From: Clostridia bacterium
GTDB taxonomy: Bacteria; Bacillota; Sulfobacillia; SLMV01
DNA length: 41,883 bases
Direction of reading: 5' to 3'
Assembly (NCBI GenBank): GCA_003551215.1
Contig: PUMD01000153.1
Location: forward strand, 1 to 41,883
The position numbers and the translations under genes are program-made. This document shows positions 1-8,600 of this stretch, piece after piece; position 1 is the stretch's first letter; every line of letters begins with the position of its first letter. Below the pieces are notes generated by a model. It did no database searches. It was not told the DNA's origin and saw only the letters and a list, made by a program, of their open reading frames with translations.

Positions 1-65
1 ACTGGGATCGAACCAGTGACCCCCTGCTTGTAAGGCAGGTGCTCGTTCCGCTGAGCTACTCGCCC
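1..65 (-). tRNA. tRNA-Val (anticodon TAC), 3' end cut off by the window edge
   Basis: Read on the minus strand, the 5' acceptor strand is GGGCGAG. It is followed by TA, a D-arm (GCTC...GAGC), an anticodon arm (CCTGC, loop CTTACAA, GCAGG) and a T-arm (ACTGG, TTCGATC, CCAGT). The loop places TAC at the anticodon, which reads GUA valine codons. The 3' acceptor strand and CCA end lie outside the window. Confidence 0.93.
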
Positions 66-219
66 ACAGCAACAACAAGTATAATCAATCTCCGATTTTC
101 CGTCAATAACTGCGCCGGTAAAATCATCGACAGCAACACCAAAGATAACTGAAAATAGTCTGGCTGTAAAGCGCAGAGCTCACCGTACCTGCGGAGACTG
201 TGCGTGCGCTAACCTCATT

Positions 220-1533
220 TCAGCGCAGATCCTGTTCAAAATGATGACTGGCTTTTCCCGCGTGAAGGCGGGATACGTAGGATTCACGGTACAGGGTATC
301 ACCCCTGGCAACCCACGACCCGATGAACGAGACTATGCTCGCCGGCAGCACCAGCTGCAGGCTGAACACTTCCGCGGCGAGGAAGATCGCGGTTATGGGG
401 ATGTGGGCAGCGCTGCCCAAAAGCCCCACCGCACAAACAGCGGCTATGGCGGTCGGCTGGGTGTGCCCGACTGCGGAGGCGAATGCCGCTCCGCTCAACC
501 CACCGATAGTCATGGCAGGAGCAACCACGCCTCCGCTGCCGCCTGAACCGATAGTAAGGGCAGTGGCAATTATCTTGCCCGCCAGCAGCAGCAGCAAAAA
601 CGGCAAAGAAAAGGAATGACCGCGCGTCAGCCGCGCCAAAAGAGGCATACCCGTACCGAGCACTAACTGACCGGCCAGAAGCGCAGTTAGCCCGGTCAAC
701 AGGCCACCGGCTGCAGTTCGCATGTAGGCTGGCAACGGCAGCTGGTCGCTCAGATGCTCGTATCCATAAAGGGTTTTTATGAATATCAGGCTTACGATAC
801 CCACCAGGATTCCGATGATTATGAATCCGATGATATCGCGAGTGGGAACAAAGTCATAACGCAAAATCTCATCCAGCTGCAAAAGTCGCGTCTTCCCCAG
901 AATCACCGAATGAAGATAGTAGGCAGTTATGCTGGACAGGAAGCTGGTAAACAGATCGGCATATTCGAGATCGTCGCGGTACATCACTTCCGTCCCGAAG
1001 ATCCCTCCCGCTATCGGAGCGGTAAAGATGGCTCCGAAAGAGGCGGCCATCCCGCAGATCACGATCCTGCGTGTGTCGACAAGCTTCAGCCGCAGCATGC
1101 GCCCGATGAAATAACCGACACCTCCCCCCATCTGCACGGTCGGACCTTCCCGACCGGCGGAGCCGCCAAAAGCTATGGTGAAGACACTTGCCACCAGCTT
1201 GACTGGGACGACAAGGAGGCTGGTCTTGCCCCATTTGACGTTGTAAGCCCTTATCACCGCGTCGGTGCCGTGACCGGCTGCCTCCGGGGCAAATGCGGAC
1301 GTAATAATCCCGCTTACCGCCAGTCCGACAGCGGGCAGCAGATAAACCCACGGGGTTTTCCTGAGGTAGTCCACTCGCAGGACCATCCACTGCAGGGAGC
1401 TGCTGAAAGCCACGGCTGCCAGTCCAACCGCCACGCCGACTACCACCGAGATGGCAGACCACTTCGCGATGTGGCCCATCGAGTATACTGCCTGAGCGAA
1501 AGCGGTGTTTTTTCTCAATTTGAATCGGATCAA
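220..1533 (-). CDS. ClC-family chloride channel/antiporter
   Basis: 437-residue polytopic membrane protein of the voltage-gated chloride channel (ClC) family, which moves Cl- across the cytoplasmic membrane either passively or in exchange for protons. Family signatures seen: GHGTD near residue 88 (replacing the usual GSGIP), GREGP with the gating glutamate at E129, an AIFTAPIAG helix near 168-176, and GSGGSGG in the second half. The fluoride-type GREGT variant is absent. At the position of the E. coli internal proton glutamate (E203 in IIEEM) this protein reads GTEVM with Val183, as many channel-type ClCs do. No CBS domains follow. It begins with a TTG that overlaps the stop of the upstream TrkA-like gene by 4 bp (TTGA), so the two are probably translationally coupled. 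Confidence 0.93.
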   Translation of the reverse strand: MIRFKLRKNTAFAQAVYSMGHIAKWSAISVVVGVAVGLAAVAFSSSLQWMVLRVDYLRKTPWVYLLPAVGLAVSGIITSAFAPEAAGHGTDAVIRAYNVKWGKTSLLVVPVKLVASVFTIAFGGSAGREGPTVQMGGGVGYFIGRMLRLKLVDTRRIVICGMAASFGAIFTAPIAGGIFGTEVMYRDDLEYADLFTSFLSSITAYYLHSVILGKTRLLQLDEILRYDFVPTRDIIGFIIIGILVGIVSLIFIKTLYGYEHLSDQLPLPAYMRTAAGGLLTGLTALLAGQLVLGTGMPLLARLTRGHSFSLPFLLLLLAGKIIATALTIGSGGSGGVVAPAMTIGGLSGAAFASAVGHTQPTAIAAVCAVGLLGSAAHIPITAIFLAAEVFSLQLVLPASIVSFIGSWVARGDTLYRESYVSRLHAGKASHHFEQDLR

Positions 1534-2201
1534 AGCTTCTCACCAAGATGATACCTCTGCAGCAGACCCTCTTCCTTTCGGACCCACGTTATCACCGTGT
1601 CGTCAGTCTGAAGCACCTCAGCATCGCTCGGCAAGAGATAGCGGTCCTCCCGAAGCAAAAGGATCGGATACACTTCGGGTTTTACGTGCTGATTCATATC
1701 CTCTATGCTGACGTCCTCAAGTCGGGGATGATCCTGCACCAAAAAGGCCTTCATTTCGATGTCGGGATAGACGCTGTAGATCATGTCCGCCAGGTCCACC
1801 TCGTTGACCCGCGTGATTATCTGCAGGCAGACTGAGTCCGCTGGATTGAGAACGTTTTCCAGTCCAATCAACCTGCACAGTTTCCTGTACTGAGGGTCCT
1901 TGATGCGGAGAATAACCGTGGACAAGCCCATCTGCCTGGCGGCTTCGGAGGCAAGTAGGTTTACATGGTCATCACCAGTTATGGCCACAAAGGTGCTGGT
2001 ATCCTCGCCCACCGCCTCCTTCAGGGTGTCGGGGTCAGTGGCGTTGCCCAGCACGATGTCAGTTTCCGGAAGTTCCTCGGAGACGAACTCGCAGGTCTCC
2101 GGATCAGTTTCGATCAGGGTCACCCGGTATTGAGGGTGCCTGCCGAAAAGCTCCACTATTTTCCGTCCTCCTCTTCCCCCACCGGCAACCACCACCTGCA
2201 A
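1530..2201 (-). CDS. TrkA-like NAD-binding regulatory protein (RCK-type)
   Basis: Cytosolic protein of about 223 residues. The N-terminal Rossmann fold has a glycine-rich VVVAGGGRGG loop and an acidic residue (LIETD) at the end of the second strand, as in TrkA-N/RCK domains that bind NAD(H) or nucleotides and gate ion transporters. The C-terminal ~75 residues resemble a TrkA-C ligand domain. I chose the TTG at 2201 because GAGGGGG lies 9 nt upstream and the protein then starts MQVVVAGGG like family members; GTG starts at 2207 and 2219 are possible. TrkA proteins normally control K+ channels, but the partner here is a ClC protein encoded by the overlapping next gene. Regulation of Cl- transport by this subunit is an inference. 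Confidence 0.85.
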   Translation of the reverse strand: MQVVVAGGGRGGRKIVELFGRHPQYRVTLIETDPETCEFVSEELPETDIVLGNATDPDTLKEAVGEDTSTFVAITGDDHVNLLASEAARQMGLSTVILRIKDPQYRKLCRLIGLENVLNPADSVCLQIITRVNEVDLADMIYSVYPDIEMKAFLVQDHPRLEDVSIEDMNQHVKPEVYPILLLREDRYLLPSDAEVLQTDDTVITWVRKEEGLLQRYHLGEKL

Positions 2202-2442
2202 TATCACCCACCCCCTCACCGTCCGCTGCCTTCGTCAGAGCGTCGCTACCTCCTACTATTGCACAAAAGACATACCCGTGGGTGAAGGATTCCCTACCGA
2301 CCGGCGGTAGTATGCGTCCGGCCTTCGGATCCTCTTTGCATATCAAAAAACGGTACACATTGGTAGATTCAACTGATATGCTGAATGTAACTGACAAAGA
2401 AAAGGGTCCTGATGCAAGCAGTAGACTACGGAGGCGAGGAGT

Positions 2443-2904
2443 ATGCTTTCTCGGGCCGGCGGCATCGTTTCTGTCATAGTCATAGCTGTTTCTGTCCTTC
2501 TGAGCGGTCTGACGCTCACCGCCTGGGTGGATTCTCACGCCACTTTGCAGGAATTTGATGTCGTTTTCGACGACGTTGTCCAGCAGTCCGACCCTCAGCA
2601 GTTTTCTATTTCGCTTCAGTTTGTGAATGCGGGGGAGCTGAAGACAGAGATGGAATCTGCCGCAGTGGCGCTTTATTATGACGGACGCCTCATCGCGGCG
2701 GGCAACTGGTTCCCACAGGATTTTTATATACCTCCGGGGCAAACCGACGGTAAGAGCATGCGGCTTGAATCAAACCTCGACCCAGAGAAGCTTACCGGCC
2801 TGGACAGAGAAGACAGATGGCACGTGCGCATCAGGATGCGCGTGACGCATCCGGTTAGAGAAGACGCAATAGTCCTGCAGCGCCAACGTTATCTAAGCAG
2901 GTAA
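2443..2904 (+). CDS. membrane-anchored protein of unknown function
   Basis: 153 residues with one strongly hydrophobic N-terminal segment (about residues 7-27), which looks like an uncleaved signal anchor, and a soluble ~125-residue domain presumably outside the membrane. That domain alternates hydrophobic and polar residues like a beta sandwich and has no cysteine motif. The ribosome site (GGCGAGGAG, close to the ATG) is good and codon use matches the neighbours, so it appears real. It lies 27 bp upstream of another small membrane protein on the same strand and is probably co-transcribed with it. I do not recognise the family; the beta-rich fold is a guess from residue pattern. Confidence 0.7.
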   Translation: MLSRAGGIVSVIVIAVSVLLSGLTLTAWVDSHATLQEFDVVFDDVVQQSDPQQFSISLQFVNAGELKTEMESAAVALYYDGRLIAAGNWFPQDFYIPPGQTDGKSMRLESNLDPEKLTGLDREDRWHVRIRMRVTHPVREDAIVLQRQRYLSR

Positions 2905-2931
2905 CATGCGCTAAGCAGACCAGGGAGGGCG

Positions 2932-3345
2932 ATGATCATCGGCAAGGGCTGGAGCAAGATCTCGTGGGCGGTGGCCCTGACAACTACCCTGTTTTACCTG
3001 ATTTTGAGCGCCTCCACCGAATTTTCGGTGTTCGCCCCCATCAGCATAAGCCAGCTGACCCTTTACGTTTCATCGGTCGTAATCGGCGTCGCGGCGGTAT
3101 TAGTCACTGATGGATTCACTGCTGCCCCCCGGGTGGCTATCCTGGCGGCCGTAGTGCTGCTTCCCGCAGCTGCCTACGGTGTCTGCCTCGTTTTGATGTG
3201 GACTTCTATAGGAGGACGGGTGCTGCTGGATTTCTTCATCATGCAGGCCAGCCGGCGGGTTTTGGTACACCTGCTGGTGCTGGGACTGACCTGCGGTCTT
3301 GGTGTGATCATCGGCTTTGTGGCCGACACCTTCGTGGTGCGATGA
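2932..3345 (+). CDS. small four-helix integral membrane protein, unknown function
   Basis: 137 residues with about four hydrophobic segments (roughly 10-30, 37-58, 66-88 and 108-132) and very few charged residues, so an integral membrane protein. The ribosome site GGGAGG lies just ahead of the ATG. It follows the membrane-anchored protein at 2443 by 27 bp, and the two probably form a bicistronic unit. No transporter or enzyme signature is visible. It ends 18 bp before the convergent ABC-2 permease gene on the other strand, leaving almost no room for a separate terminator. Confidence 0.7.
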   Translation: MIIGKGWSKISWAVALTTTLFYLILSASTEFSVFAPISISQLTLYVSSVVIGVAAVLVTDGFTAAPRVAILAAVVLLPAAAYGVCLVLMWTSIGGRVLLDFFIMQASRRVLVHLLVLGLTCGLGVIIGFVADTFVVR

Positions 3346-3363
3346 TTTCGGTGCGGCTGAAGG

Positions 3364-4134
3364 TCAGTACTGACCCAGCAGCCCGCGGCTTCGGGTAACC
3401 CGTTCGCAGCGGCGGAAGATCAAAATGCCCAGCCCCAGATAGACAGCGGCCACCCCCATTACGACCAGCAGGTCACTGCCGGTCAGCTCCCACAGCCTCG
3501 CGCCGCCTATCATTACCTGCCGCAGCAGATAATTGCCCTGCGCCAGCGGCAGAAAGCGAACCAGCGGGTATCGGCCAATAGGGACGCTGATGAAAGCAAT
3601 GAAGACGAACTGAAGGATCTGAAAGGAAGACTGAACCCTTTTGTAAATCAGAGCCATCCCTCCCATTATCATGCCGATCCCGTAGGCCGGAGCCACCGTC
3701 AGAAGAAGCAGCGGTACGATGCTCACAAGATCCAGCACGACCCGCTGTCCGGTGGTCAATATCATGAGTGCCAGCAAAATAGACAGAATGATGAGGTTTA
3801 TGATCAGGTTGGATAAAAGGTAGGCGGCATTGACCCAGTGAAAGCCCGCCGGGCTGAGGTACATCTGCTCCAGGGTGCCCATCTGCGCCTCGTTGGCCAC
3901 ATGCCAGGACAGGTCGCTGTATGCCATAATCGCCAGCATCCAGACAAAGTAACCGACCAGGATGCCCTCCAGCGTCTCCCCCATATCCACGGCTCCGCCC
4001 AGTGCCCGGGCTCCAAAAAAGATCAGGCAGAAGACGATGTAGAAGGTCACTATCTGGGAGCCGGTGTTGAAGGCGTATCGAGTCAGGGTAATGGCAGTCT
4101 TTCTGAACATCCCCTTGAATATAGTCCACGTCAT
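3364..4134 (-). CDS. ABC-2 type transporter permease
   Basis: 256 residues with about six transmembrane segments typical of ABC-2 permeases, which form the membrane channel of exporters for drugs, lipids, polysaccharides or peptides. A cytoplasmic coupling-helix region with the FEQ-like stretch NEAQMGTLEQMYLSP sits near residue 85. The ATG overlaps the end of the ATPase gene (ATGA) and is preceded by GGGAGG 7 nt away, so translation is coupled. The single permease with a single half-size ATPase implies a homodimeric exporter. Substrate cannot be read from the sequence. Confidence 0.9.
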   Translation of the reverse strand: MTWTIFKGMFRKTAITLTRYAFNTGSQIVTFYIVFCLIFFGARALGGAVDMGETLEGILVGYFVWMLAIMAYSDLSWHVANEAQMGTLEQMYLSPAGFHWVNAAYLLSNLIINLIILSILLALMILTTGQRVVLDLVSIVPLLLLTVAPAYGIGMIMGGMALIYKRVQSSFQILQFVFIAFISVPIGRYPLVRFLPLAQGNYLLRQVMIGGARLWELTGSDLLVVMGVAAVYLGLGILIFRRCERVTRSRGLLGQY

Positions 4135-5153
4135 TTGGTTGCCTCCCTACTCTGCCCGCAGAAGGTCTTGTCTGCAATTATCTGCAAAAAGGCCTTCTCC
4201 AGGTCGGGCTGCTCGCCGGCAATACCCTCAATGGCCATCCCGGCTTCCCGCAGAATGTCCACCAGGCGGTAGAGCTCTTCGGAGCGGGCAGCTTCAACCG
4301 AAAGTTCGGTCCTGTGGCTCAACACCTTAATGTCCACATTATCGAATTCCGACCTCAGTCTGCGGTCGGCCTCCTCCGGAAGCTCACCGGACAGCTCGAG
4401 GGTGTAGGTGCGGCGCCGGAAAAGCTCCAGCAGGTTCTCCGTGCGGTCATCGGCCACTACTCGCCCATCCTTTATGATTATGACTCTGCTGCAGACTGAC
4501 TGCACCACCTTCATATCGTGACTCGATATCACTACAGTACGGTGCTGTCGGGTCGCCAACTCCCGCAGAAGGGTTCTCATCTGGTAGGTAGTCTCAACAT
4601 CCAGACCCAGAGTCGGTTCATCCAGGAATAAAAGGGGCGTCCTGCGGGCCAGTGCGCAGCCGATGGACACCTTCTGCTTCATCCCCTGCGACAGTTCTCT
4701 GACCGGCTGACTGGCTGCTTCGGACAGATTCAAAAGCTCCAGCAGCTGCTCTATGTATTCGCGGTGCTGCGAGGGCTCATGGCCCTGCAGGCTGCAGAAG
4801 AATTCCATGTTCTCCCGCGGGGTCAGGCGCCAGTAGATATTGCGACTCCCCTCCAAAACAGCGCTCATCATCGACAGTGCCTGACGACGATGCCGGGCAG
4901 CATCGGTGCCGAAGACCTCTACCTCTCCCTCGTCGGGCTCCACCAGACCCAGTATGCATTTTATGGTTGTGGATTTGCCTGCCCCGTTGGGCCCCAGCAG
5001 ACCGACTATTCGCCCCTCCGGTACGGAAAACGAGATGTCCTGCGCAGCGCGGACGGGCTGGCCTCCCCGGCGGTAAAAGGTCTTGCTGAGGCCGCGTACG
5101 ACGAGTGCAGGCTCCCGCAGCTGACTTTCGGGATCAGGTTGCGTACTTTTCAT
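4131..5153 (-). CDS. ABC transporter ATP-binding protein (ABC-2 exporter)
   Basis: 340 residues. Nucleotide-binding domain features in order: Walker A GPNGAGKST near residue 55, Q-loop, signature LSQGMKQK, Walker B LLFLDEPTLGLD and a switch histidine in ISSHDMK. After residue ~240 there is an extra ~90-residue C-terminal domain like that on many drug and antibiotic exporter ATPases. It energises the permease encoded by the overlapping downstream gene. The start has GGAGAGGA just upstream. The NatA/DrrA-type architecture supports export rather than import; the cargo is unknown. Confidence 0.93.
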   Translation of the reverse strand: MKSTQPDPESQLREPALVVRGLSKTFYRRGGQPVRAAQDISFSVPEGRIVGLLGPNGAGKSTTIKCILGLVEPDEGEVEVFGTDAARHRRQALSMMSAVLEGSRNIYWRLTPRENMEFFCSLQGHEPSQHREYIEQLLELLNLSEAASQPVRELSQGMKQKVSIGCALARRTPLLFLDEPTLGLDVETTYQMRTLLRELATRQHRTVVISSHDMKVVQSVCSRVIIIKDGRVVADDRTENLLELFRRRTYTLELSGELPEEADRRLRSEFDNVDIKVLSHRTELSVEAARSEELYRLVDILREAGMAIEGIAGEQPDLEKAFLQIIADKTFCGQSREATK

Positions 5154-5194
5154 AAGAATCCTCTCCTCCCGTTGACCGCAACACCCCGGTTCAG

Positions 5195-5398
5195 TCAGCG
5201 CAACAAGGTAACATCCCCGGTGTCCGGCGGCAAAATGTGCTCCACGGTGGGACGTGAGATATCTGTGTCTCTGTATTCTGTATGTCGATCAAAGGATATC
5301 GCCTGGTTCAGTATTGCCGGGGTCACCCAGCCGTGCTGCTGCAGAAACCGTTGCGTCGGGTTCAGATTCCCGTATCTCATGCTAAGGCATTTTTCCAT
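5195..5398 (-). CDS. possible small protein upstream of the ABC exporter
   Basis: An open frame of 67 codons (or 61 from a second ATG at codon 7) ends 41 bp before the ABC ATPase start on the same strand. Composition is protein-like, with no long repeats and mixed polar and hydrophobic residues, but the ribosome site is weak and I recognise no family. It could be a short leader gene of the exporter operon or a chance frame. Confidence 0.2.
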   Translation of the reverse strand: MEKCLSMRYGNLNPTQRFLQQHGWVTPAILNQAISFDRHTEYRDTDISRPTVEHILPPDTGDVTLLR

Positions 5399-5520
5399 CT
5401 TTACGATAGCTATAGCAGGCAGTCTTCGAACAGAAGTTGTGCGGATGTGCAGCTGCCAGATTGTTTCTCATTGCGGATGCGCGCTGCAATAAGATAACGA
5501 TGTGGGAAGGAGCTGAGCGC

Positions 5521-5628
5521 ATGACTGCAGAAGTAAAATTATATTATGGGATAAATTTGATCCCGGGTAGAAAACTCCCTAAAAAACATAATCAAATTTT
5601 GCCGCATTATCCGACTGGAAGCACCTAA
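5521..5628 (+). CDS. possible 35-residue leader peptide ahead of the c-di-GMP sensor
   Basis: A short frame starts MTAEVKLYYG. It has a strong ribosome site (GGAAGGAG, about 9 nt from the ATG) and stops 4 nt before the sensor ATG at 5633, which itself lacks a convincing ribosome site. This arrangement suggests translational coupling. The stretch is clearly richer in A+T than its surroundings. If the promoter proposed at 5557-5585 is used, most of this frame would not be transcribed, so the two proposals compete. Confidence 0.3.
   Translation: MTAEVKLYYGINLIPGRKLPKKHNQILPHYPTGST
5557..5585 (+). promoter_or_regulatory. candidate sigma-A type promoter for the c-di-GMP sensor
   Basis: TTGATC, a 17-nt spacer and TAAAAA lie about 48 nt before the sensor ATG. 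Spacing is ideal and the -35 box is close to consensus, but the -10 box is imperfect. Confidence 0.3.
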
Positions 5629-5632
5629 AAGA

Positions 5633-8600
5633 ATGGGGATGATTCTTTTGGCTTCCCGAACCATCCGAGATATGACTTCAAATGTCAGAGAACTGGCGGT
5701 CAGGGAAACCGCCGAGGAGCTGTTCCCTCCCCTACAAGAGCCCAAAGACAGCCATCTTGCTGCAGTCTACGATTCTGAAGATATGTACCTTGATTCGGTA
5801 AGGCATTTTTTCGCCAGCGGGCGATCTGATGGTGTCAGCTGCGTGCTGATAACCGACAACCCTGAGGATCCAGCGGCAGGTGCAGATAATCACCTGCTGC
5901 AAAAGCGGGCTGAGACTACTTTGCAGTTTTCTTCGGCGACGATCAAACAGGGTGATGCCACCGACGCTGCCGACGAGATCAACGGGGCACTGGCGAAGCT
6001 GCAGGTCGCCGGCGAACATGAGCTCCGCGTAGCCGTCAGCTTACAGTCGCTCGCAGATCTACCGCCAGAAAATCTGCTCGAGGAAGAAAGCCACCTGGAT
6101 AGGCTTCTGTCCGATTGGCAGGCCGTGCGGATAATGTGCTGCTATGATTCCCGTCGGTTGAATGTAAATAGGCTGCAGGCTGTGCTGCAGGTACATTCTC
6201 GCATCCTCAGGGTACCGACGTGGTGCCAAAGCCCCCTTTACCTCCCCCTCACCCACGGGGATGACGACCTAGTTTCCGCCTGTCTCGAGAGGCTGCAGCG
6301 TCAGACCGAAAGCGCTCAGTACATCCACCTGCTGCATGATATGCTCATAAACACCGCCCAGCCCATGGCTGTCGTGACCGATGAGGGAAATGTTACCATG
6401 TGCAACCGCGCCTTCTGTCAGCTTTTGGGATACAGCCGCGAGCAGCTTTGTCACATGGACTGGCTCGAAGACCTCACCCCGCGGAAGTGGCAAAGCCAGG
6501 ATCAGCACGTGATGGATAAGCTGCACGAAACGGGCAAGCCGCAGCGGTTTGAAAAAGAATACCTGCACAGCGACGGCAGCCCGATACCCGTCGAACTCCT
6601 GGTTCATCAGCTTCAGCAGGGCTGTGGTGACCCGCGGTATTATTACGTTTTTGCCACCGACATCTCGGCCCGGAAAAAAATAGAAGATTCTCTGCGGCAG
6701 TCCCGTGAAACCGCCTGGACGATATTCAACAATGCTCACGATGCCTTTTTCGTCCACGATGCCAGGGGACGGATAATCGAGGTAAACGACCGCATGCTGG
6801 ATATGTTCGGCGTCCGCAGAGATGAGGTGTCCAGCTACAGCCTCAGCGATGATTTCACCGCTGAGGACTGGGATGAAACAAACCCCGGAGTACTGCAGCA
6901 CCGCTGGAGCCGGGCGCTCGAGGGAGAGGATCAGCTGTTTGCCTGGAAGGCCCGCCGTCCGGATGACGGTGAGACTTTTGATGCGGAGATGTACCTGACC
7001 AAAATGCAGCTGGGCGGTCAAACGGTGCTTCTGACCAGCGCCAGAGATGTTTCCGACCGCAAAAAGGCAGAAGCTGCCCTGGAGGATACCAAAAGGACCA
7101 TCCAACGGCTGCACAACGTGGCCCTGCAGCTGGGGGGTGTTTCTGATGAAGAGGAAGTCTACCGCATGACTGTAGAAGCGGCGGAAGAGATCCTTGAGAT
7201 GTCCATGTGTGTACTGGATGTCCTGGAGGATAATATGCTGATACCTAAGGCGCACTCCTCTGACGTCTCCCTTGATGGTGCGCGGGCAATGAGCTTGGAT
7301 GAGGGCATCGGAGGAAAGACCTTCCGCGAGCAGAAAACCTTCATAATCCCGAACCTGCAGGCCGAGGAGGATGCTGAACCGGTGCGCTCCGATTACCGCT
7401 CGCTCATCAGCATACCGATGGGCGACATAGGCATTTTCCAGGCAATCTCAACTGAAGTGAATGCCTTCGGCTGCCAGGATGCAGAGCTTTTAGAGATCCT
7501 GATACGCCACGCTGCCGAGGCAGTCAAGCGGATCAGAACTCAGCGTCAGCTGCGTCGCGGCCGTGAACAGTTCAGAACGCTGGTAGCAGAATACGAGGTC
7601 ATATTCGAGGGCACGCAGGACGGTATATTCCTCGTAGAGGTGACCGAGGAGGGACGATTCGTTGCCCTGCGGGCCAACTCCAGCCTCCAGCAGATGATGG
7701 GAGCGGATGAAGACGAAATCAGAGGGAGCAGCTGGGAGCACCTCATAGGCAGCGAGCTCAACCTGAAAATAAGGGACCACTTTATCAGGTGCCTCAGTAC
7801 CCGCAGACCGGTATCGCTGGAGATTGCCCCTTCGCAGTCGGGTCAGACTCGTCACTTCCACGTGCGGATATCCCCCATCATCAGCAACGACAGGGTTGAG
7901 CACCTGGTTGGTTCGGTGCGGGAAACCACCGAGCAGAAGAGTATGCAGCGGGCCCTGCAGGAAAGCGAGGAAAAATACCGGGTGCTGGCCGAACGGGCAA
8001 ACGACCTCATCGTTATCATCCAGGACGGAGAGCTGACCTACCTCAACAACGCCGTCTCCAGCATGCTGGGGTACGATGATGCTGAGCTTCTCGGTGAGGA
8101 CTGGCTGGTCATGATTCATCCCGACGATAGGGACAGAGTGCTGAAGTACCACCGGAGGCGCATGCGGGGCGATGAAGACGTTCCCCCGATCTACGAGACG
8201 GCCCTGCTTCATAGCGACGGGCGCAAGGTGCACGTGGAGGTCAATGCCAGCGTCATCACCTACGAGGGTGAGCCGGCCAATCTCACCGTCCTGCGGGACA
8301 TAACGGAACGAAAGAGCGCAGAAGAGAAGCTCCGTTACCTGAGCATTCACGATCAGCTGACCGGGTTGTACAACCGCGCTTACTTCGACGACACCATCGA
8401 ACGGCTGGACACCCCCAGGCAGCTGCCCCTTACCGTGGTCATGGGTGATGTAAACGGTCTCAAGCTGGTCAACGATGCTTTCGGACATGAGATGGGAGAC
8501 CGCCTGCTGCAGCACACCGCCTACCTGCTGAAGGGTTGCTGCCGTAGCGAGGATGTGCTGGCCAGAGTGGGCGGAGACGAATTCGCCGTCGTGCTGCCGC

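Noticed and set aside
6269..8515. Minus-strand frames of 328 and 341 codons inside the c-di-GMP sensor
   Set aside because: Both are antisense shadows of PAS/GAF/GGDEF coding sequence and show no domain signature.
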